A DNA stretch of 64,000 nt from UBA7672 sp041398245 (lineage in GTDB: Bacteria > Pseudomonadota > Alphaproteobacteria > Caulobacterales > Hyphomonadaceae): NCBI GenBank assembly GCA_041398245.1, contig JAWKVC010000001.1, positions 186,001 through 250,000 of the forward strand, given 5' to 3'. The notes under the pieces were generated by a model that had not been told where the DNA came from, did no database searches, and saw nothing but the letters and a program-made list of their open reading frames with translations. This document shows positions 29,773 through 39,000 of this stretch, piece after piece. Made by a program: the position numbers and the translations under genes. Every line of letters begins with the position of its first letter. Positions within the stretch are counted from its first letter, which is position 1.

Positions 29773-30824
29773 CCTACATTCTGAAGCCAAAACTGCATCA
29801 CCCCAGCCTTTCGAAGAACGAGCTGGGCTTCACACGGCGCGACTACGAAGGCCGCGTCTCCACGCTGTGCGCCGGGTGCGGGCACGACTCGATCAGCGCG
29901 GGGATCATCCAGGCGTGCTGGGAGCTTGCGATCCAGCCCCATCGCCTCGCCAAGATGTCCGGCATTGGCTGTTCGTCGAAGACGCCGGATTATTTCCTCG
30001 GGCAGAGCCACGGCTTCAACAGCGTCCATGGGCGGATGCCGAGCGTTCTGACAGGCGCCAATCTGGCAAATCGTGAGCTGATCTATCTCGGCGTTTCGGG
30101 CGATGGCGACAGCGCCTCCATCGGCCTCGGCCAGTTCGCGCATTCAATCCGGCGCGGCGTCAACATGACCTACATTGTAGAAAACAACGGTGTCTACGGG
30201 CTCACCAAGGGACAGTTCTCCGCCACGTCCGACAAGGGCTCGAAATCGAAGCGCGGCGTCGAGAACACCGAGAACGGCATCGATCTTGTCGCCCTCGCCC
30301 TGCAGCTTGGCGCGACCTATGTCGCGCGCTCCTTCTCGGGCGACAAGGACCAGCTTGTGCCCCTGATCAAGGGCGCGCTGGCCCATCATGGCCCCGCCTT
30401 CATCGACGTGATCAGCCCGTGCGTCGCCTTCAACAACCACGCAGGTTCGACCAAGAGCTTCGACTATGTACGCGAGCACAATGAAGCCGTGAACCGGCTC
30501 GACGTGATCCTAGGTCGCGCGCCGATCACGGCCGAGTACAAGCCTGGCGAAGTGCGGGAGGTCACGCAGCACGATGGGTCTGTCCTGCGGCTGCGCAAAC
30601 TGCATGATGACTACGACGCCACGGACAAGATCGGCGCGGCCAACTATCTGCAGGAGCGCCATGCGGAGGGCGAGATCGTTACTGGCCTGCTGTTCGTCGA
30701 TCCCGATGCAACCGACCTGCATGACCGGCTTGGCACGACGGAACGTCCGCTGAACCAGCTTGGCGACGCTGAGCTCACGCCCGGATCGGCGGCGCTGGAC
30801 AAGATCAACGCCGCGCTCCGGTAG
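29769..30824 (+). CDS. 2-oxoacid:acceptor oxidoreductase, beta (TPP-binding) subunit
   Basis: 351 residues, ATG 29769 inside the alpha stop (ATGA). TPP-binding motif GDGDSASIGLGQFAHSIRRGVNMTYIVENNGVYGLTKGQ. Iron-sulfur cysteines are in STLCAGCGHDSIS and SGIGCSSKTPDYF. It forms the catalytic pair with the gamma-alpha subunit and decarboxylates a 2-oxoacid to acyl-CoA while reducing an acceptor; KorB of 2-oxoglutarate oxidoreductase is the closest named match I can offer. A reading frame open to 29571 is an overlap artefact. Confidence 0.93.
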   Translation: MTYILKPKLHHPSLSKNELGFTRRDYEGRVSTLCAGCGHDSISAGIIQACWELAIQPHRLAKMSGIGCSSKTPDYFLGQSHGFNSVHGRMPSVLTGANLANRELIYLGVSGDGDSASIGLGQFAHSIRRGVNMTYIVENNGVYGLTKGQFSATSDKGSKSKRGVENTENGIDLVALALQLGATYVARSFSGDKDQLVPLIKGALAHHGPAFIDVISPCVAFNNHAGSTKSFDYVREHNEAVNRLDVILGRAPITAEYKPGEVREVTQHDGSVLRLRKLHDDYDATDKIGAANYLQERHAEGEIVTGLLFVDPDATDLHDRLGTTERPLNQLGDAELTPGSAALDKINAALR

Positions 30825-30827
30825 CCG

Positions 30828-33221
30828 CTAGCGGCGGATCCCGCCGAAGTCCTCCAGCGGCGTTCCGTTGGCGCAATACCCGACGAAGTCGCGCAGCCCT
30901 TTCAGGAACGAGCGATGGAATTCGATAACGCGCCCTTCGGCGTCGGCGCGCGTGAAGCGTGACTCGGCGCTGCGATAGGCGTCGCACGCGATCTCGCGCC
31001 GGCCGGCCTGCCGGGCAATCTGCCCGAGCAGCATTACGCTCCAGGCAAGGTCGGGACTGATCTCATCCTCACCGTGTTCGACAACCTTGAGCCCGACGAT
31101 GCGCTGTTGTTCGGCGATGGCTTCGTCAAAGCGACCAACGTTTCCAAGATGCTGCGAATAGGCTTCGCCGACCATCATTTCGAGCACATGCGCCGACTGA
31201 TCGCGGTCTTCGATCGCGGACAGGCGTCGCGTCGCCTGCTGCGCATTGGTCAGGAGGTCTTCCGCTTCTTCCGGCTTGTCGATGCGCGCGGCGGCGGCGT
31301 AGGCGTCCGCGCCGCTCCAGCCGATGAGGAAGAGCAATCCCGGATTTCCCGGCGACCGTTTCTCTGCGTCGACGAACACGCCGTGTGCAGCGCGCATGGC
31401 GGGATAGCCTTCAGCCTCCCGTCCCATCAGCGACCACGCAAGGCCGCGATTGTAGAGCGCCACGGCATGCTCGATTGCCGCGGCATCGCCCGTCTTCTCG
31501 TCATCGGGCCAGCTATCGACATAGGCGTCATGCCTGTCGGTCGCCTCGGCCAGCTCCTCGAATTCCTCGTTGGACGAGTAGCGGTCCATCTCGGCGCGCG
31601 ACAGATCCCGCTGCGCCAGACGCCAGGCGCGGTCGCGCTCGGTGGGCGGCACGCGCTCCAGCGCGGCCTTGCCGTTTTCCAGAAGCGTCAGCGATACATC
31701 GGCATCGGCATCATCATAGAAGGCGATCAGGCTGGCGATGGCTTCGACGCGAGCTTCGGTGACCGCGATTTCCGGCGCATCGCCGAACCTCGTCTTCATG
31801 TCAGTCAGCATTGCCCGGGCGCGCTCGAAATTGCGTTGCGCCGCGTCGTATTCGCCCAGATTGCGTTCCAGCGGCGAATTCTGAATCTCTCCAAGCCGCA
31901 ACAATCCCTGCGCCGTCTCAAGCATGAGGTCGCGGCTGGCATCGGGCGTCTCAGCAAGCGCATCGAGATAGGTCTGCGCCTTTGCAGCAAGATCAGCGCG
32001 CGCAGACGTGTTGCCCGGAACCGAGCGAAGCTTTTCGTTGAGATCGAACAGCATGTAGGTCGCCAGTTCGCGAACATCCTGAAAGCGGCGCGCCTCTGCC
32101 GCGCGCGCCTGATCGGTGACGAACCAAGCCGCAGCTGTCGCCCCGAAAGCCCCGAGCAGGACAGCGAGGCCAACGGCGGTCGCCCAGGCAGCGAGGCGAT
32201 GGCGGCCGAGGAACTTCCTGAACGCATAGCCGCGACCGCCGCCGGCAGCCGTGATCGGATAGCCATCCCGCCACGCCTTGATATCCGCGGCGAGAAGATC
32301 GACTGAAGGATAGCGGTCTTCCGGCGCATGCGCGGTCGCCCGCGCGACAATGGCGGCAAACTCGGCGTTCGCCGATTGATCCTCAAGCAGACGCTCCGCC
32401 AGCTTTCCGAGCGAATAGATGTCTGCCGCCGTGGTCGGCTCGGCGCCTGTCATGCGCTCGGGCGCGGCGAAACCGGGCGTCAGGCTCAGCGTGTGCAGTG
32501 AGCCCGAGCCGCTGGCCGGCCTGGGCGTCTCCTCGTCAGCGCCGGCCGGGCGTGCAATGCCGAAGTCGATCAGCTTGGCGACGCCATTGTTCGTAACCAT
32601 GACGTTCGAGGGGGTGATGTCGCGATGAACAATCAGGTTGGCGTGCGCGAAAGAGACGGCGGCGCAGGCCTGCAGCAGCATGTCGATGCGCTGCTCGCGC
32701 GTCGCCTGCGTCTCCTCGGCCCACACCAGCAGTGGACGGCCCTCGACATACTCCATGATGATGTAGGGCGAGCCATCCTCGGTCGACCCGCCATCGAACA
32801 GCTGCGCGATATTGGGATGGCGCAGCTGCGCCAGGATCTGCCGCTCGCGCCGGAAACGATCCACCAGCCGTTCAGACAACAGGCCGGGCCGGATGATCTT
32901 GACGGCGGCAAGGTGATCGAAGTCGCCGCGATCGCGCCGCGCGAGATAGACCGAGCCCATGCCGCCCGAACCGATACGTTCCGTGATGACATAGCCGGCC
33001 AGACGGGTTGGCGCGGGCTGTTCGGCTTCCATCGATGCGGCGGCGCCGCCGGTCCGCAGCGTGACTTCCCGTTCGGCCGCAATGAAGGTCCGCACGCGCG
33101 ATAGCAACTCGGCGCGCCCGCCCGTCCGCTGCGCCAGCCACGCCTCGGCATCCGCCGGCTCGGCTTCGAGAAACGCCTCGAACAGCGCCAGCGCTTCGCG
33201 TTCAAGCGCGACGCCGGTCAT
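30828..33221 (-). CDS. Membrane Ser/Thr protein kinase with C-terminal helical repeats
   Basis: 797 residues. The N-terminal helical segment (1-65) is followed by a Hanks-type kinase domain (about 75-340): glycine loop IGSGGMGSVYLA, Lys108 in AAVKII, HRDITPSN with Asp201 and Asn206, and DFG at 219-221. The usual Lys of HRDxKxxN is Thr203. A transmembrane helix (LAAWATAVGLAVLLGAFGATAAAWFV) follows at about 345-370. The remaining 420 residues are all-alpha and TPR-like. Translation is coupled to the sigma gene (ATGA), so the pair is probably a sensing/regulatory module. It ends 3 bp from the stop of the facing 2-oxoacid oxidoreductase gene. Confidence 0.93.
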   Translation of the reverse strand: MTGVALEREALALFEAFLEAEPADAEAWLAQRTGGRAELLSRVRTFIAAEREVTLRTGGAAASMEAEQPAPTRLAGYVITERIGSGGMGSVYLARRDRGDFDHLAAVKIIRPGLLSERLVDRFRRERQILAQLRHPNIAQLFDGGSTEDGSPYIIMEYVEGRPLLVWAEETQATREQRIDMLLQACAAVSFAHANLIVHRDITPSNVMVTNNGVAKLIDFGIARPAGADEETPRPASGSGSLHTLSLTPGFAAPERMTGAEPTTAADIYSLGKLAERLLEDQSANAEFAAIVARATAHAPEDRYPSVDLLAADIKAWRDGYPITAAGGGRGYAFRKFLGRHRLAAWATAVGLAVLLGAFGATAAAWFVTDQARAAEARRFQDVRELATYMLFDLNEKLRSVPGNTSARADLAAKAQTYLDALAETPDASRDLMLETAQGLLRLGEIQNSPLERNLGEYDAAQRNFERARAMLTDMKTRFGDAPEIAVTEARVEAIASLIAFYDDADADVSLTLLENGKAALERVPPTERDRAWRLAQRDLSRAEMDRYSSNEEFEELAEATDRHDAYVDSWPDDEKTGDAAAIEHAVALYNRGLAWSLMGREAEGYPAMRAAHGVFVDAEKRSPGNPGLLFLIGWSGADAYAAAARIDKPEEAEDLLTNAQQATRRLSAIEDRDQSAHVLEMMVGEAYSQHLGNVGRFDEAIAEQQRIVGLKVVEHGEDEISPDLAWSVMLLGQIARQAGRREIACDAYRSAESRFTRADAEGRVIEFHRSFLKGLRDFVGYCANGTPLEDFGGIRR

Positions 33222-33775
33222 TCATCGATCGGGTTCTGGAGCGCATCAAGCAACCACGAGCGGGCCACCTGCCAGCGGCGCTTCACCGTGGGTTCGGAAA
33301 GGCCGGTCGCCTCGGCGACGTCCTCCACTGTCATTCCGCCGAAATATCTCATCTCAACAAGCTCCGCGAGTTGGGCGTCGAGCACTTTCAATCTGATAAG
33401 CGCGGAATCGAGCGCAATCAGATCAAACCGCTGGTCGCCATCCACCTGCGTTGTTAGCTCCACGCGCTGGTGCTTGCGCTTGCCGGCGGACTTCGAGCGG
33501 GCATGGTCGACCAGAATGTTCCGCATCACGCGGGAGGCCAGCGCCAGCATGTGGGTCCGGTCGGCAATCGACAGGCCTTCCGCCTGCGCGATACGCATGA
33601 CGGACTCGTTGATGAGATCGCCGGTCGACAAGGAGGTTCCGCGTTCCGCCCGCAGGCGGGCGGCGGCAATCGTCGTCAGCTCCGGATGCAGCCGCGCGAT
33701 CAGCGCGTTTCGCGCGTCGACGGCGCCCCCGCGCCATTCCGCCAGCAGCTGAGCTGTCTTGGGCTCGCCGTCCAT
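33218..33775 (-). CDS. ECF RNA polymerase sigma factor (kinase-associated type)
   Basis: 185 residues. Region 2 is seen in LSTGDLINESVMRIAQAEGL and ASRVMRNILVDHARSK; region 4 HTH in LVEMRYFGGMTVEDVAEATGLSEPTVKRRWQVARSWL. This matches the TIGR02999-like ECF group that is typically paired with PknB-type kinases. No anti-sigma factor gene is adjacent; the coupled kinase may take its place. Start ATG 33775. Confidence 0.93.
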   Translation of the reverse strand: MDGEPKTAQLLAEWRGGAVDARNALIARLHPELTTIAAARLRAERGTSLSTGDLINESVMRIAQAEGLSIADRTHMLALASRVMRNILVDHARSKSAGKRKHQRVELTTQVDGDQRFDLIALDSALIRLKVLDAQLAELVEMRYFGGMTVEDVAEATGLSEPTVKRRWQVARSWLLDALQNPIDE

Positions 33776-33872
33776 TCCCTCGCCCCTCGCCGGGCTTCCC
33801 CGCAGCCTGCAGTTGTTCCCGCAATTGCGGGCCGGCGCAAGGTTCCGGTCGTGCCAGGCGAGCCCTGCGGGT

Positions 33873-34120
33873 TCAGCCGCCCGATATCCGGGGAATGAGG
33901 ACGACTTCGCTGTCGGGCCGGAGGCGCTCGCTCAGCGCGTCCTGATAGATCTCCCCGTCGATGGCGAAGGACATCTCGTCTTCCACCAGTTGCCCGAGGC
34001 CGGGGAATCTTTGTTCCAGGGCGTGGATAGGCCCGCAACCGTCGCGGCCTCCACATCAAACGCGTCGCGCCCGCCTGTCAGGTCGCGCACTTTCGAGGAG
34101 ATTGTGACGACCCGCGCCAC
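33873..34120 (-). CDS. MoaD/ThiS-like sulfur carrier, frame broken near 34029
   Basis: Two frames give one small ubiquitin-like protein of about 82 residues: RVVTISSKVRDLTGGRDAFDVEAATVAG, then LEQRFPGLGQLVEDEMSFAIDGEIYQDAL and the end VVLIPRISGG with the C-terminal Gly-Gly that sulfur carriers need. The span 33873-34120 is 248 bp, one short of a multiple of three; restoring one base near GGCCTATCC joins the frames. GTG start at 34120, 1 bp after the stop of the large hydroxylase subunit. It probably serves molybdopterin synthesis for that enzyme. Confidence 0.75.
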
Positions 34121-34121
34121 C

Positions 34122-36395
34122 TCAGCCGCCGCTCCGTGCCGCCAGCACCTTTGCCGGCGACAGCGGCAGCGAGGTCATGCGCTGGCCGACCAGCGCGCTG
34201 ATCGCGTTGGACACGGCGGCCAGCGGCGGAACGATGGGAACCTCTCCCACGCCCTTGGCGCCATAGGGATGGCGCGGGTTCGGCTTGTCCTCGATCAGGA
34301 TGGTATCGATCATCGGCAGGTCGGAGGCGACCGGCATGCGATAGTCGAGGAAGCCGGCGTTCTCGAGCAGGCCATTACGGCTGTAGACGTATTCCTCGTT
34401 CAGCGCCCAGCCGACGCCCTGCGCGACGCCGCCCTGTAGCTGCCCCTCGACATAGGAGGGATGGATCGCACGGCCCACATCCTGCGCCGCCGTGTAACGC
34501 AGGATGGTCGTGCGCCCGGTCTCGGCGTCGGCCTCAAGGTCGCACACATGAACGCCATAGCCCGCCGCGGCGCCCTGCGCATTGAGCGACACCTCCGCCG
34601 CGATCGGCCCGCCTGTCTTGGCGGACTTGCTGGCGAGCGCCTTGAGCGACAGCGGCTTCACGTCTTTCGACGGATCGAGGCACACAGCAGCGCCGTCGCG
34701 CCACTCGACTTGCGCGATGTCGCATTCCCAGGTCTCGGCAGCGCGGCGCCTCAGATCGTCGACGACCTTCTTCGCGGCCTCAACGACGGCCATTCCCGTG
34801 GCAAATGTTACGCGGCTGCCGCCGGTTGAGCCGCTGAAGCCGATCGACGTGGTGTCGGCCACGGTGCAGCGCACACGCTCGATGGGCAGGCCCAGCGTTT
34901 CGGCGGCCATCATCGCCATCGACGCCCGCGACCCGCCAATGTCCGGATTGCTGGAGACGACAGTTGCGCCGCCATCCTCGTCGACATGCACGGCGGCGGA
35001 AGATTCGCCGCCAATGTTGAACCAGAACCCCGCCGCCACGCCGCGCGCCTCGCCCGGCTTCAGCGGCGTCTGGTAGTGCGGATGCGCCTTGATCGCTTCC
35101 AGCGTTTCCACAAACGCAGAAGACCGCACAGTCGCGCCATAGACCGTCTTCGCGCCGTCCTTCACCGCGTTGTGGAGGCGCAGGTCGATGGGGTCCATGT
35201 TAAGTTTGCGTGCGAGCTCGTCGATCGCGCTTTCCACGGCAAACGCCGCCATGGGAGCACCGGGCGCGCGATAGGCCGCGACCTTCGGCCGGTTGCTGAC
35301 AACGTCGTAGCCGACCAGCGCGAGATTCTCGACGTCATAGCAAGCGAAGGCGGTCATGCAGCCAAGGTGAACCGGCGAGCCTGCGAAGGCGCCCGCCTGA
35401 TATCTCAGAGTCATGTCAGCGGCTGTAATCCTGCCATCCTTCGTGGCGGCGAGGCGGATATCCATTGACGATCCGGAAGTCGGGCCAGAGGCGAGGAACA
35501 CCTCCTCGCGCGACATCACGATCTTCACGGGCCGGCCGCATTTACGCGACAGCGCCAGCGCCACGGGCTCCAGATAGACGGTCGTCTTGCCGCCAAAACC
35601 GCCGCCGATCTCTGCCGGGATGACCTTCAGGTCCGACAGGGGCAGATTGAGAATCCGCGCCGTCATGGCGCGAACGAGGAACTGGCCCTGACTTGAAGAC
35701 CAGATTGTCGACTGGCCATCCGCGCCCCAGGACGCGACGCAGGCATGTGGCTCGAGATAGCCCTGATGCACGGCGGCCGTCGTGTAGCTGCCTTCGACAA
35801 CGACATCGGCCGCCGCGAACGCGCCGGGGACATCCCCACGCCCCATCACATAGCGCTGGGCGATGTTCGAGGGCTTGTCGGGTCTGGGCGTCACGCCCTT
35901 GGTGAACATATCCCCGTGCAGAACCGGCGCGTCATCGGCCATCGCAGCGTCGACATCGATCACATGCGGCAGGACCTCGTAGATCACCTCGATCAGATCG
36001 AGCGCTTCAGCGGCGATCTCCGGCAACGTTGCGGCGACGGCGGCGACGGCATGGCCCTGATAGAGCGCCTTGCCTTTCGCCAGACAGTTGGCGGCGACGT
36101 CCTTCATCGCGCTGGCGCTTTCGCCGGCCTCGATCTCACCGCCGGCGCCGACATCGAAATCCTCGCCCGTGAGGATGGCTTTCACGCCCGGCAACTTCTC
36201 GGCCGCGGTCGTATCGATCTTCACGATGCGCGCATGAGCATGCGGACTGCGCTTGATCCGCCCCGTCAGCATGCCTGGCAGGTGGAAGTCCGCGCCGAAC
36301 TGGGCGCGCCCTGTCACCTTGTCGACGCCATCCGGACGGATGGGCCGATGACCGACAACCTTGAAGCCGGCGGGAGGCTGGTTTCCATCGCTCAT
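34122..36395 (-). CDS. Molybdenum hydroxylase, molybdopterin-binding large subunit
   Basis: 757 residues from ATG 36395 of the xanthine dehydrogenase/aerobic CO dehydrogenase family. Motifs: VVGHRPIRPDGVDKVTGRAQFGAD at the N-terminus, EIGGGFGGKTTVYLEP for molybdopterin binding, AYRAPGAPMAAFAVES at the active-site loop, and the catalytic Glu in GAKGVGEVPIVPPLAAV. The loop is AYRAPGAP, not the AYxCSFR of true CO dehydrogenase, so CO is unlikely; the substrate is unknown. Order FAD subunit, 2Fe-2S subunit, large subunit, each overlapping the next by 4 bp. No XdhC-type maturation factor is in the operon. Confidence 0.93.
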   Translation of the reverse strand: MSDGNQPPAGFKVVGHRPIRPDGVDKVTGRAQFGADFHLPGMLTGRIKRSPHAHARIVKIDTTAAEKLPGVKAILTGEDFDVGAGGEIEAGESASAMKDVAANCLAKGKALYQGHAVAAVAATLPEIAAEALDLIEVIYEVLPHVIDVDAAMADDAPVLHGDMFTKGVTPRPDKPSNIAQRYVMGRGDVPGAFAAADVVVEGSYTTAAVHQGYLEPHACVASWGADGQSTIWSSSQGQFLVRAMTARILNLPLSDLKVIPAEIGGGFGGKTTVYLEPVALALSRKCGRPVKIVMSREEVFLASGPTSGSSMDIRLAATKDGRITAADMTLRYQAGAFAGSPVHLGCMTAFACYDVENLALVGYDVVSNRPKVAAYRAPGAPMAAFAVESAIDELARKLNMDPIDLRLHNAVKDGAKTVYGATVRSSAFVETLEAIKAHPHYQTPLKPGEARGVAAGFWFNIGGESSAAVHVDEDGGATVVSSNPDIGGSRASMAMMAAETLGLPIERVRCTVADTTSIGFSGSTGGSRVTFATGMAVVEAAKKVVDDLRRRAAETWECDIAQVEWRDGAAVCLDPSKDVKPLSLKALASKSAKTGGPIAAEVSLNAQGAAAGYGVHVCDLEADAETGRTTILRYTAAQDVGRAIHPSYVEGQLQGGVAQGVGWALNEEYVYSRNGLLENAGFLDYRMPVASDLPMIDTILIEDKPNPRHPYGAKGVGEVPIVPPLAAVSNAISALVGQRMTSLPLSPAKVLAARSGG

Positions 36396-36880
36396 GCTGT
36401 TTTCTCCGCTTGGCGAAGATCGGCCGCCGCATCCATGACGGCGCGAACAACCTTGTCGTAGCCCGTGCATCTGCACATGTTGCCGGCCAGCCAGTAGCGC
36501 ACTTCCGTCTCGGTCGGATCGGGATTGCGGTCCAGCAGCGCCTTGGACGCCATCAGCAGGCCCGGCGTGCAGAACCCGCATTGCAGCGCGGCATGCTCAA
36601 GGAACTGGTGCTGCAGCGGATGCAGGTGGCCATTGTCGGCCATACCCTCGATCGTCTCGATGCGCTTGCCTTCCGCCTCCGGGGCCAGCATCAGGCAGGC
36701 GCACACCAGCCGGCCATCGACAATCACCGAGCATGCGCCGCAATCGCCCGTGCCGCAGCCTTCCTTGCTGCCGGTCAGGCGCAACTCGTCGCGCAGGGCA
36801 TCCAGCAGGGACTGGCCGCCCCCGCCGAGAAACTCGACCGGCTCGCCATTGACCGTGGCTCTTACGACTGTGCGGCTCAT
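36392..36880 (-). CDS. Molybdenum hydroxylase, 2Fe-2S subunit
   Basis: 162 residues. A plant-type 2Fe-2S site is in the N-terminal half (GSKEGCGTGDCGACSVIVDG and the Cys in LVCACLML) and a second all-helical 2Fe-2S domain in the C-terminal half (ALQCGFCTPG and NMCRCTGYDKVV). It passes electrons from the molybdenum centre to FAD. Overlaps the FAD and large-subunit genes by 4 bp. The frame is open upstream to 37129, but ATG 36880 gives the family start. Confidence 0.95.
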   Translation of the reverse strand: MSRTVVRATVNGEPVEFLGGGGQSLLDALRDELRLTGSKEGCGTGDCGACSVIVDGRLVCACLMLAPEAEGKRIETIEGMADNGHLHPLQHQFLEHAALQCGFCTPGLLMASKALLDRNPDPTETEVRYWLAGNMCRCTGYDKVVRAVMDAAADLRQAEKTA

Positions 36881-37773
36881 GCCTTGGCTCCCAGCGCACG
36901 ATCCCGCGCGATCAGCGCAGCCCTGCGTGCGAGCACGGCTGCGACCCTGGTTCGGTAGTCTGCGGTTCCGCGTTTGTCGCTGATGGGCTTGGCGGCCGCT
37001 GCAACGGCAGCTTCCAATTTCGTCAGCGCGTCTTCGTCGAACGATGATCCGATCAGGGCCGCGCCCGCCGCCTCCACCAGCAACGCTGTCGGCGCAACTG
37101 CGCCAACGCTGACGCGCGCCGCGGTACACTTGCCGGCTGCATCCAGCGTCACGCTGACGTCCGCGCCCACCACAGCGATATCCATCTCCGTGCGTGGGAT
37201 CAGCCGCAGATAGGCGTCGCTCGAACGCGCGGGCCGCATAGGCAGCCGGAACGCGACCAGCACTTCGTCCCTGGCCAGTGTCGTCTTGCCCGGCTCGGAC
37301 TGGATCGTCTCAACCGGCGCCTCGCGTTGGCCGTTCGGCCCCGCGATCACGCAGATCGCGCCCGCGGCGATCAGGGCCGGCACGCTGTCAGCGGCCGGCG
37401 ATGCATTGCAGAGATTGCCGCCGAGGCTGGCGCGGCCCTGCACCTGCGTTGAGCCGATGAGGTTTGCTGCTTCGACCACGCCGGGCCAGGCGGAGCGCAA
37501 GCCTTCATGCTCGCCAATGCTTGCGCCGCTCGCCGCCGCGCCGATGACGAAACCCCCATCTTCTTCGCGGATATCGGCGATGCCGGGAATACGCTTAAGA
37601 TCAACGATAAGCTTCGGCTTTGTGCGCCCGCCACGCATCTGCACCAGCAGATCGGTTCCGCCCGCCATGAGCCGCGCACCGTCGGTCTGCAGCGCCTTCA
37701 GCGCGTCCGGAATGCTGGTTGGCGAGACATAGTCGACACCGCTCAAAGCGCGCTCCCGATCTTTTGGAGCCAC
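36877..37773 (-). CDS. Molybdenum hydroxylase, FAD-binding subunit
   Basis: 298 residues of the CoxM/XdhB FAD-binding family: VDYVSPTSIPDALKALQ, the FAD loop RLMAGGTDLLVQMRGG, and the second FAD motif QVQGRASLGGNLCNASPAADSVPAL. It takes electrons from the 2Fe-2S subunit. First gene of the operon, which runs towards the MoaD-like gene. Fifteen bp downstream of nothing else on this strand except the 3' end of the namZ gene, so its promoter must lie within or upstream of namZ's end. Confidence 0.94.
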   Translation of the reverse strand: MAPKDRERALSGVDYVSPTSIPDALKALQTDGARLMAGGTDLLVQMRGGRTKPKLIVDLKRIPGIADIREEDGGFVIGAAASGASIGEHEGLRSAWPGVVEAANLIGSTQVQGRASLGGNLCNASPAADSVPALIAAGAICVIAGPNGQREAPVETIQSEPGKTTLARDEVLVAFRLPMRPARSSDAYLRLIPRTEMDIAVVGADVSVTLDAAGKCTAARVSVGAVAPTALLVEAAGAALIGSSFDEDALTKLEAAVAAAAKPISDKRGTADYRTRVAAVLARRAALIARDRALGAKA

Positions 37774-37788
37774 TATGTGAGCGTCCGC

Positions 37789-39000
37789 TCAGTAGCGCAA
37801 GTAGGGCCGCCGTTCGACTTCCCACGCCTTCTCGTCGGGGATGGTCAGAGCGTCGAGATCGCCGGGCGTCGCGTGGATGTCATCAACCCATTCGCGCAGC
37901 AGCGTCGAGCCGTTGATGACATCGATGGCAAGCTGGCCGTTGGTGTACTCGTACTTGAAATCGAGCCCGCGCCACAGCGGATAGCCCGGGTAGAGATTGC
38001 GGATCGCCTTGAAGGCCAGCGACTGCACCCGCCACGGCTTGAAGGCGGCGTGATCGTAGTACGACGGATCTTCTGCGTGAATCTGCACGCCATGGCAGAG
38101 TTGTTTCATGTGCTTGTGGAAGGTCGGCTCAAACCAGCACTCGCGCAGGCGGCAGCCCTTCAGCCATTGCGGCGCAACAGCCTGCATCTCGCTGATCACC
38201 TTGCGGGCGTCGATGTCGGGCGCACCGAAAAGTTCCAGCGGCCGTGTCGTGCCGCGCCCCTCGGACAATGTGGAGCCTTCCAGCATCACCGTTCCGGCAT
38301 AGGCCCGCGCCATCCAGAGGTTTGGCGCGTTCGGGCTGGGATTGACCCAGGTGCGATTGCCGATCGGCCAGCCGAAGCCCGGCGCGGCGTCAGGCTCATA
38401 GCCCTCCATTTCGATGACATGGTATTCAACGTCGAGGTTGAAGTGATCGATGAACCACTTGCCGAGTTCGCCCAGCGTGAGCCCGTGGCGCATGGGCATC
38501 GGTCCGGCGCCGACAAAGCTCTCCCAGCCTTCGCGAAGCGTCAGGCCCTCGACCGGCCGGCCAACCGGGTTCGGACGATCGAGCACCCAGACAGCCTTGC
38601 CCTCCTTGGCGGCAGCCTCCAGCACGTAGAGCAGCGTCGTGATGAAGGTGTAGATGCGGCAACCGAGGTCCTGCAGGTCGATCAGCACGACATCGAACGT
38701 ACTCATCATCTGGCCCGTGGGCCGACGCCCTTCGCCGTAGAGGCTGAACACCGGGATGCCGTGCACCGGATCGTTGAAATCCGGGCTCTCGATCATGTTG
38801 TCCTGCTTGTCGCCGCGCATGCCGTGCTGTGGACCGAAGGCGGACGTCAGCCGGATGTCGCCGCACGCCGCGAGCGCATCGAGTGAATGGGTCAGATCGG
38901 CTGTGACGGACGCCGGATGCGCCACCAGCGAAACACGCTTGCCCTTCAGCGGCGCGCGCAGCGCCGGATCGGCGATCAGTCGGTCGATACCGAATTTCAT
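37789..39000 (-). CDS. namZ: NamZ-family exo-beta-N-acetylmuramidase (DUF1343)
   Basis: 403 residues with the DUF1343 features KRVSLVAHPASVTADLTHSLD, FGPQHGMRGDKQDN, VFSLYGEGRRPTGQMM, VVLIDLQDLGCRIYTFITT and LDRPNPVGRP. The founding member, Bacillus subtilis NamZ, removes MurNAc from the non-reducing end of peptidoglycan fragments. No signal peptide is visible here, unlike B. subtilis NamZ, so the protein is probably cytosolic and acts on imported muropeptides. Neighbours NagB-II, NagA, MurQ and a sugar kinase support a peptidoglycan recycling role. It overlaps the DOMON-like gene by 4 bp. Confidence 0.88.
   Translation of the reverse strand: MKFGIDRLIADPALRAPLKGKRVSLVAHPASVTADLTHSLDALAACGDIRLTSAFGPQHGMRGDKQDNMIESPDFNDPVHGIPVFSLYGEGRRPTGQMMSTFDVVLIDLQDLGCRIYTFITTLLYVLEAAAKEGKAVWVLDRPNPVGRPVEGLTLREGWESFVGAGPMPMRHGLTLGELGKWFIDHFNLDVEYHVIEMEGYEPDAAPGFGWPIGNRTWVNPSPNAPNLWMARAYAGTVMLEGSTLSEGRGTTRPLELFGAPDIDARKVISEMQAVAPQWLKGCRLRECWFEPTFHKHMKQLCHGVQIHAEDPSYYDHAAFKPWRVQSLAFKAIRNLYPGYPLWRGLDFKYEYTNGQLAIDVINGSTLLREWVDDIHATPGDLDALTIPDEKAWEVERRPYLRY

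Noticed and set aside
34122..36395. True aerobic CO dehydrogenase
   Set aside because: The active-site loop reads AYRAPGAP and not the AYxCSFR of CoxL; only general molybdenum hydroxylase membership is supported.
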